A stretch of DNA of 64,000 nucleotides from Planctomycetota bacterium (GTDB lineage: Bacteria > Planctomycetota > Planctomycetia > Pirellulales > Pirellulaceae). Of this stretch, positions 58,134 through 64,000 are shown in pieces. The first letter of the stretch is position 1, and each line of letters starts with the position of its first letter. A model generated the notes under the pieces. It was not told the origin of the DNA and made no database searches. It saw only the letters and a list, made by a program, of their open reading frames with translations. The translations under genes and the position numbers were made by a program. The stretch spans positions 1 to 64,000 of the forward strand of contig VGZA01000028.1 of NCBI GenBank assembly GCA_016872775.1, given 5' to 3'.

Positions 58134-59859
58134 TGTCGCTTCGAGGTTTAGCCAGATTCCCTGGCGTCGTTGGAGATTCTTTCGCGTCGGTATGCGTTGG
58201 CTGGTTGTCGAGCAATAAACGGTTCGAGAGCGCGCGGCGGGAGGCCGCGGCGTCCCATCGAACCAGGGCGGCGGATGCGTCACGTCGGAGCATGCGATCG
58301 TCCGTCTGATTTGCCGCGGCCTCGAGGCTCGCGCGAGCCGCGTCGGTCCCGAGCCACTCCAGGATGAGTACCGCCCGCGCGCGACGGAACTCGTCAACGC
58401 GCTGGCTGTCCAGGATCTCATCGAGCAGCCGCTGGACGCGCAAGCGCGATTCGAGGCTCAACCGCCGCCCCAGCGCCTGCTCCAGCGTTCTCTGGCCAGC
58501 GACACCCGCGCGACGCAGCCAACTCGACGCCCGCTCGCGGGCATCAAATGACGGGTCCTCGAGCAGCTTGAGCAGCTCCGCCAGATCGTGATCTTTCACC
58601 ACCATCCGCGGCAACGGTTCCTGTAGTTTCTGGCTCAGGAATTCCACCGTTCCTCGCGGTGCCTCCAGCCATTTACGGATCGACTTATACGCCCTCGCTG
58701 CGTCTCGATCTCCCAGCAGGCGCCAGCGACTCTCGATCTGTTCCTCAGACAACGGTTCGATCTGCGCGGCCAGATTCGCCGGGCGGTACGGTGCCAGGTC
58801 CCAGATCCGGCGCCACGGCAGACTTCGTTCCGGGTCGTGAATGGCGGCCAACAAATAGCGGCTGTCGTCGGAGAAAGCGATCGATTCGGCGAGAAAATCA
58901 TCACCCCGCTCGTTGGCCAGACCAAAATGGACGATTTCAGTCCCGGTCAGGGCGTCCCAGACAACAATCGAATCGCCCGCGGGCCCAGCGATCAAGCGCG
59001 AGTCCGGAGAAAAGACCAGATCGCTGACGGCGACCGTCTCGTCGGCTGCTTGAAACAGCATGGCGCCCGATCTGGACTCCAGAACGGTGACGGTATTGTC
59101 GTTGGCGATTGTCGCGAACAGCGCGCCATTACCCGAAAGTACGCTGGCTCGCGGCTGGACCTGCGCGTTCGGCTGGATGATCTGTCGCACGACAGCGCCA
59201 TCCGACAAACGATAGATACTGGTGAAGTCGCCGCTCGAGATGGCGACGTAATTGCCACAGGAACTGAGACTCATCGACGGCATGGAACCGATTTCGTCCA
59301 GCGCTTCTGGAATCGGAATCGTGCGGCGCAACCCACCCGACTCGACGTCAAACTGCCGCACCCGTTGTGCGTCCAGCGCTAACAGAGTTTTGCTATCCGC
59401 GGAAAAGGCAACGTCGGCCACGAATTGATCGGCCTGAGTGAACTTTCGTATTTCATTGCCCGTCTCCCGGTCGAAAAGGTGCAGACCCTGGAAACCGCTG
59501 GTTGCGATCCAACGGCTGTCCGGAGAGAACATCGCTCGGTAGACCCCTCCATTGGGAATGCGAATCCGGACCGTGATCCGGTTCGACCTCACGTCCCAGA
59601 CACGCACCAGATTCTGTGACGATCCGCCGACCAGGACGCAGTATCGGCCGTCACGGGAGAAAGGGGGCAGATCGGCAGCGATCGCCGCCGATTCCGCAGT
59701 GTCACCCTCGGGCAGCCCGTGCCGCTGCGGAACGTCAACCGCCGCATCCCGTCGACCGACCTCTTCCGTGTGCGGCTGCGCGAGACCACCGCGGGCCGAC
59801 AGCAAGACGGCAGCCGCAAACAGGCGGACCACGATCCGAATGCGGCAATTTCCAGGCAT
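58108..59859 (-). CDS. secreted WD40/beta-propeller protein
   Basis: From the ATG at 59859, the 583-residue protein starts with a signal peptide (VVRLFAAAVLLSARGGLAQ). Residues ~70-380 contain about seven propeller-like repeats (FSRDGRYCVLVGG, RVWDVRSNRITVRI, MFSPDSRWIATSG, AFSADSKTLLALD, VFSPDSRLIAGPAGDSIVVWD). The last ~150 residues are helical (ELLKLLEDPSFDARERASSW, SRLRVQRLLDEILDSQ, AVLILEWLGTDAARASLEAA), like the repeats at the ends of other planctomycete propeller proteins. Its role is not known; binding or scaffolding outside the membrane is likely. It overlaps the lyase gene by 26 bases. Confidence 0.82.
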   Translation of the reverse strand: MPGNCRIRIVVRLFAAAVLLSARGGLAQPHTEEVGRRDAAVDVPQRHGLPEGDTAESAAIAADLPPFSRDGRYCVLVGGSSQNLVRVWDVRSNRITVRIRIPNGGVYRAMFSPDSRWIATSGFQGLHLFDRETGNEIRKFTQADQFVADVAFSADSKTLLALDAQRVRQFDVESGGLRRTIPIPEALDEIGSMPSMSLSSCGNYVAISSGDFTSIYRLSDGAVVRQIIQPNAQVQPRASVLSGNGALFATIANDNTVTVLESRSGAMLFQAADETVAVSDLVFSPDSRLIAGPAGDSIVVWDALTGTEIVHFGLANERGDDFLAESIAFSDDSRYLLAAIHDPERSLPWRRIWDLAPYRPANLAAQIEPLSEEQIESRWRLLGDRDAARAYKSIRKWLEAPRGTVEFLSQKLQEPLPRMVVKDHDLAELLKLLEDPSFDARERASSWLRRAGVAGQRTLEQALGRRLSLESRLRVQRLLDEILDSQRVDEFRRARAVLILEWLGTDAARASLEAAANQTDDRMLRRDASAALVRWDAAASRRALSNRLLLDNQPTHTDAKESPTTPGNLAKPRSDNAQSLAPP

Positions 59860-60110
59860 GGCGAACCATTTCGTTTCGAACACGGACGAACGCTGAACGC
59901 CTCGCGGCAACCTCATGTTCCAGGAAACGGGCGCGTTTCCTTCGAGCCAACCGCTCTCCACGATCGAGGCCAGCACATCGTTCAGTCTAACCGAGCCGTA
60001 ACCCAACAACAATGAATGGGCAAAATTGGGCCAGATAGCCGCGCGATTCGGCGATGGGCCGGCCGTTCTCGCGCGGAAAATGGGAGCGGACCAATCGGAC
60101 CAATCGGACC

Positions 60111-62174
60111 CTATTTTTGAATACGGCGGCGAAGCCGTGCAAATAGCTGGCGATATTCCTGACGGCGAACTCGGCCGCGCGCCCGGCTGTGCATTTCCCC
60201 GGCCGAGGATCCATCCTCATGGATAATAAGCAGATCACGGTCGTCCTCGCTGCACGGCGCAGGTCGATCGGCTGCCGGTCCCGCCGATTCCGAAGGCCAG
60301 ATCGCCTCCTCCACCACCGATGCCACGTCGATGACGGAATTCGTCAGTTCGCGCAGATCAGGATCGATTCCGATTGCCAAACCCAGCAGCGCCGGCTCGA
60401 TTTCGCCGATATCGAAATTCAGCCCCGCCCGTTCGCTTGCCGACGGCAGTTCCGAATCCAACGCCCAAGGCACCTCGGTAACCGGTTCGGGGAAAACGGG
60501 ATCGGTCGCCGGGTCAAATACGCGACGTTCGACGAATGGCCCGCTCGACGCAATGCCGGGCAAATCGGCCACGGCGATCTCGTGGTCGCTTGGTACGTCG
60601 TGTATCGCGGGCACTTCGGAAGAGGGCGCTTCAGAAGAGAGCGTTTCAGGAACCTGTTGCGGATGACCAACCTTGGTCAGGCGTCGATCGGCGAATTCTT
60701 CCTGGCGAGCGGCGGCCAGCGCTGCCGCCCATGCTCGTCCTTCGTGAAAACTGACCCGCGGCCGGTCTTTCAATGCCTCGGGACCGAACGCGGCGAAATG
60801 ATCCAGGATCACCTCCTCCTCGTGGAAACCGTCACCAAAGAGTCGGTCGGTGTCGCCGAGATCCGACAACCGCACGGTCGTCAGGCTGTCGGACCCGGCT
60901 TCGATGGACGGAATCGCCGAGTCGCTCGCGGTCGTCATCTCCGTGCTATCGATTCCTGTCGTTGCCGTGCCCTCGTCGATCGCGAGACCCGCTGCCGGGG
61001 CGTACTCCTGGACGCTTCGAGTGATGAAGTCGTCGGCGTCGATTTCCCGACTCCAGCTTGAATTGGCGCCTGGCGACAAGGTGAATTGATCCGCAGGAAT
61101 TGCCCCGGTTGCCGCCGCAACTTCCTGGAGCGGCAGCTGCGGCACTCCCGTGCTCGCATCCACTTCCTGCGCCTCCGCCGCGGACGGTTGTTGTACCGAC
61201 TCGATGCGAATCGCGTCGGCAAGATCCTGTTCGAGTTGTTCCGCCAGTGCTTGTGCTCGCGATTCGGGTGACTGCACTCCGACCGACGCGTTTTCGTCCA
61301 AGGCTCCGAATTCAATCACCGTCTGGGCTTCCTCGGTGACCTGATTCACCGCTTGCCATGGACCGGGAAGCTGCTGCAGGTCGGCCCAGGCTTCGTCGAT
61401 CGCATGGGAGTCGATGCGGGAACGGCCCGCCAGCGACGCCAGCAGCATCGCGTAATCGCCGATCTGATTGATACGGCGAGGGATTCCGTCCGAGGTTCTG
61501 GCGATTGCTTCGTAAGCCGATTCCGTGAATATCTCCTCAGCGCTGGATCCCGCCGCTCGCATCTGTTGCCGCAGGTAGTCGTCGATTTCGTCGCGCGTCA
61601 GCGGCTGCAGGCAACAGCGTGCCGCAATCCGCTGCTGGAAGGATGCCAGCCGCGGCTGGGCCAGTTTTTCGTCGAGGGCAATTCCGCCGCTGAGAACCAG
61701 CCGCACGCGAGCCTCTCCCTGATCGGCGAGATTCGAGAGCATCCGCAGTTCCTCGAGCAGTCTCAACGATAACAGGTGGGCCTCGTCCACGATAAGTACC
61801 AGATTGGTCGACACCGCCTGCAGGTGCGCGAGCAGAGATAATTGCAACTCGCCTTCGGCCATATCGCGGTACGGCAGCCCCAACTCGAACAGAATCGTCT
61901 GGAGTAATTCACGGCGGTTGGTTGCGCGGACCGTCCCCAACATGATCACACGGAACCGATCGGGAAGATTCTGGAAGTGTTCCGCGATCAGCGCACAGAG
62001 AAGAGACTTTCCGGTCCCTGCCCCGCCAAGCAGGAGCGATGGCCCCTGCGCCAGTTCCGCGCAGCGAATCAGCGTATGCCGCACATGCTCGAAATTCGCG
62101 TTGGGAAAATAACGTCCGCGATTCGGCGTGGAGAGGAACGGACGGCGGACCAGCCGAAAGAACGACTCGTACAT
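60111..62174 (-). CDS. ExeA/GspA-like AAA ATPase with long acidic C-terminus
   Basis: The 687-residue protein opens with MYESFFRLVRRPF, the ExeA signature. Walker A GGAGTGKS is at 50-57 and Walker B LVLIVDEAH at 125-133, then TSDGIPRRINQIGDYAMLLA as the C-terminal ATPase helices. This AAA+ type assists secretin or transposition systems, and in planctomycetes is often a stand-alone secretion gene. The last ~390 residues are acidic, rich in Ala, Ser, Glu and Pro and contain short repeats (SSEAPSSEVPAI), so probably disordered. No secretin gene is visible in the window. Confidence 0.85.
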   Translation of the reverse strand: MYESFFRLVRRPFLSTPNRGRYFPNANFEHVRHTLIRCAELAQGPSLLLGGAGTGKSLLCALIAEHFQNLPDRFRVIMLGTVRATNRRELLQTILFELGLPYRDMAEGELQLSLLAHLQAVSTNLVLIVDEAHLLSLRLLEELRMLSNLADQGEARVRLVLSGGIALDEKLAQPRLASFQQRIAARCCLQPLTRDEIDDYLRQQMRAAGSSAEEIFTESAYEAIARTSDGIPRRINQIGDYAMLLASLAGRSRIDSHAIDEAWADLQQLPGPWQAVNQVTEEAQTVIEFGALDENASVGVQSPESRAQALAEQLEQDLADAIRIESVQQPSAAEAQEVDASTGVPQLPLQEVAAATGAIPADQFTLSPGANSSWSREIDADDFITRSVQEYAPAAGLAIDEGTATTGIDSTEMTTASDSAIPSIEAGSDSLTTVRLSDLGDTDRLFGDGFHEEEVILDHFAAFGPEALKDRPRVSFHEGRAWAAALAAARQEEFADRRLTKVGHPQQVPETLSSEAPSSEVPAIHDVPSDHEIAVADLPGIASSGPFVERRVFDPATDPVFPEPVTEVPWALDSELPSASERAGLNFDIGEIEPALLGLAIGIDPDLRELTNSVIDVASVVEEAIWPSESAGPAADRPAPCSEDDRDLLIIHEDGSSAGEMHSRARGRVRRQEYRQLFARLRRRIQK

Positions 62175-62364
62175 GGATGGCACCCAATTTAAATCGTGAC
62201 TAAATCGTGGTACCGCCCTCCGTACAAGCAAAGCCTGGGCAGCCAGACCGCTCGATCTTTACTGATTTGCCCGGCTTTCCTAAACCGCACAATCGACAGA
62301 CAGGACGGCAACAGCCTACAAAGTCATCGTCCTGATGCGAGAACCGGCTTGATTCGAAGTTCCA

Positions 62365-62493
62365 CTAGCGAACGCGGTTCGCTTGAATCCAGCGCGTTGC
62401 GACCATCCCCAACACGCCTGTCAGGGCGCCGAGTACGAACGTAGCGACAAGGGTGGTCGTTTCGTAACCGGTGATATGAGCCAACAGGGACAT
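62365..62493 (-). CDS. 42-residue single-pass membrane protein
   Basis: A short frame reads MSLLAHITGYETTTLVATFV, then LGALTGVLGMVATRWIQANR, VR. It has a predicted membrane helix of ~20 residues and a positive C-terminus, so the N-terminus probably faces outside. TGGAG lies nine to ten bases before the ATG. The remaining part of the 524-base gap (62175-62698) shows no accepted gene. Coding is inferred from the clean start, membrane-helix composition and strand agreement with the neighbours. Confidence 0.5.
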   Translation of the reverse strand: MSLLAHITGYETTTLVATFVLGALTGVLGMVATRWIQANRVR

Positions 62494-62698
62494 GCCAATC
62501 GATCTCCAGCGAAGGGTAGGCGACGATCATACAATTCGGCGCTTAGTGTCGCGAAAATTGAGCATGAATGCAATGCGGGTTAGTGCCGCCCCAAAAACCC
62601 GCGACGGCGTTCCGCCGAATAGCGCTGCAGGGCACTTTCCATCACGGGCCAGGCACGTGACATTGACGGTTCTTTGACTTTCCGAGTAAGTGCGGCGA

Positions 62699-64000
62699 TC
62701 AGATCAACTCGCGAATGACCTCGCCATGATCGATAGCCGGCACAGGCCGACCGGAATGGTCAAGGAAATGAACTGTCGGGTCGACGCCGAGAACGTGGTA
62801 GATCGTATGGTGGATGTCTCCCGGACGTAATGGCCGGTCCTGCGGCACTTCGCCCAGCCGATTGGTGGAACCGACGATCCGCCCGCCCTGGACGCCGCCA
62901 CCGCCCATCAGGCAGAACATCGCGTTGCCCCAATGATCCCGTCCCGGCGTCCCCATGCTCATCGGCGCTCCGCCATTGCCGCCGTCGTTCATGCGTGGCG
63001 TGCGGCTGAATTCGCCGCAGAGCACAACCAGGACCCGTTCGCTCAAACCGCGTTCCGCGAGATCGCTGAAGAGCGCACTCACGGCTCGATCGACGATCGG
63101 CAGGTAGTTTTCCATGCCGGCCTTCAAGTCCCAGTGATGGTCCCAGCCTCCGAAGTGGCAGGTTACGAACGTCGCGCCAGCTTCGACCAACCGCCGAGCC
63201 AGCAACGTACTTTGACCCCAGGTATGCCGGCCGTAACGATCGCGCAGTTCCGGTGATTCACTGCCCAGGTCAAACGCTTTTCGGGCCCGCTCGCCCGTGA
63301 CCAGTTCGTAGGCCATCTGGTCAAATCGATTCATCGCTTCGACCGTTTTCGAACGATCGGCGGAGCGACGGACTTGGTCCAATTGCGTCAACATGGCTCG
63401 GCGATTCTCGAGCCGGTCGATGGTGAGTGAATTGGCCAGGGAAATATTCTGTACGCTGAAGTTCGGACTGTTCGGGTCGCCATCGGTCTGAAACGGGTCA
63501 TCCTGGGGACCCAGATAGTTACCGCCAAAATAGCCCGGTCGCAGTCCGATGCTCATCGCGTACGGGATCGCCACATTGGCGGGCATTCCTGCCTGGCGCG
63601 GCCCGAGCACTTTGGTGGCGATCGATCCGAAGTAGGGGTATTTTCCCGCGTTGTTGGCACCGCTGACTCCGGCACCACGCCCCGTCAGCATCCAGTGCCC
63701 GCCGGTGAAATGATCCCCCGTGTTGTGGTGCAACGATCGGACGATCGAGAACTTGTCGGCAATTTTTGCCTGCAACGGGAAGAGTTCGGTAATCTCCATT
63801 CCGGGCACGATGGTCGGGATCGGGCTCCAGATCCCCCGATACTCGGCCGGCGCCAACGGCTTCATATCGTACATGTCCATATGCCCAGGGCCACCATCCA
63901 GCCAGAGCAGGATTACGGCAGTATCCTTTCGAGGCATGCCACGCTGGGTCGAGAACTCCTTCGCTCGCAGGATCTCGCCGAGCCCCGTTGTTGCCATGCC
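62699..64000 (-). CDS. DUF1501 family protein, N-terminus outside the window
   Basis: The open frame reaches the window edge; the ATG at 63997 is probably internal because it starts at MATTGLGEILRAKEFS, where the family would still be in its leader. LLWLDGGPGHMDMYDMKP, RSLHHNTGDHFTGGHWMLTG, ATFVTCHFGGWDHHWDLKAG, VLCGEFSRTPRMN and LGVDPTVHFLDHSGRP are DUF1501 blocks. This subfamily carries the GDIHHTIYHVLG ending. A DUF1549/DUF1553 partner may lie beyond the edge. Confidence 0.85.
   Translation of the reverse strand, partial: GMATTGLGEILRAKEFSTQRGMPRKDTAVILLWLDGGPGHMDMYDMKPLAPAEYRGIWSPIPTIVPGMEITELFPLQAKIADKFSIVRSLHHNTGDHFTGGHWMLTGRGAGVSGANNAGKYPYFGSIATKVLGPRQAGMPANVAIPYAMSIGLRPGYFGGNYLGPQDDPFQTDGDPNSPNFSVQNISLANSLTIDRLENRRAMLTQLDQVRRSADRSKTVEAMNRFDQMAYELVTGERARKAFDLGSESPELRDRYGRHTWGQSTLLARRLVEAGATFVTCHFGGWDHHWDLKAGMENYLPIVDRAVSALFSDLAERGLSERVLVVLCGEFSRTPRMNDGGNGGAPMSMGTPGRDHWGNAMFCLMGGGGVQGGRIVGSTNRLGEVPQDRPLRPGDIHHTIYHVLGVDPTVHFLDHSGRPVPAIDHGEVIRELI

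Noticed and set aside
62580-62663. 27-codon minus-strand frame (MSRAWPVMESALQRYSAERR...) after the last DUF1501 gene
   Set aside because: Protein-like composition but too short, with no ribosome-binding site; not reported as a gene.

Overview
The window is from a member of the Planctomycetota, probably a Pirellulales-like or related lineage. The grounds are the DUF1501 proteins with Tat-like leaders next to DUF1549/DUF1553 proteins, a PVC-type membrane-bound dehydrogenase domain joined to a class I cytochrome c, ECF sigma factors paired with a Ser/Thr kinase or a FecR/HEAT-type membrane protein, moderately high GC, and loosely packed genes that often start with GTG or TTG. No rRNA, tRNA, CRISPR array, intact insertion sequence or prophage was seen.

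Left part (1-15 kb, mostly minus strand). The edge carries a rearranged stretch: a 5'-truncated DUF1549/DUF1553 gene is joined to a truncated blaR1-like gene, preceded by a blaI repressor gene broken by one in-frame stop, with an intact operator-like palindrome upstream. Then come a membrane-associated alpha/beta hydrolase, a DUF1549/DUF1501 pair, a TPR protein and a five-gene exporter operon (DUF1326 protein, HlyD/MacA adaptor, ABC ATPase, two FtsX/MacB-like permeases).

Middle part (14.6-43 kb). A SirB1-like protein is followed by a 1826-residue fusion of a ceramidase-like domain, PVC dehydrogenase, HEAT repeats and cytochrome c. Next are an arylamine N-acetyltransferase-like protein, a DUF4416 protein, a second DUF1549/DUF1501 pair and a three-gene catabolic operon (SDR, 2,4'-dihydroxyacetophenone-dioxygenase-like cupin, Ldh-family dehydrogenase). 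katG and selD form a unit whose divergent oxyR-like neighbour survives only as a fragment beside a perfect 14-bp hairpin. A lone DUF1501 gene, an MGH1-like glycoside hydrolase with two discoidin-like domains, an ECF sigma/FecR-HEAT pair, a CtpA-type protease, a CsrA-like reading frame without a normal start and a transglutaminase/TPR protein follow.

Right part (43-64 kb). An ECF sigma factor gene overlaps a Ser/Thr kinase gene whose catalytic-loop lysine is glutamate. A MOT1-type transporter precedes a housekeeping block: tmk and holB on plus; dacB, dnaE, a one-domain asparaginase, a SpoU-type methyltransferase and rph on minus. Between these lies a 75-residue orphan protein gene with a strong promoter, a folded leader and a perfect terminator, followed by an istB scrap. 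The window closes with a DapA-family lyase, a WD40-like secreted protein, an ExeA-like ATPase, a 42-residue membrane protein and the start-truncated end of a fourth DUF1501 gene.

All calls come from reading translated sequence and motifs by eye; no database search was possible.
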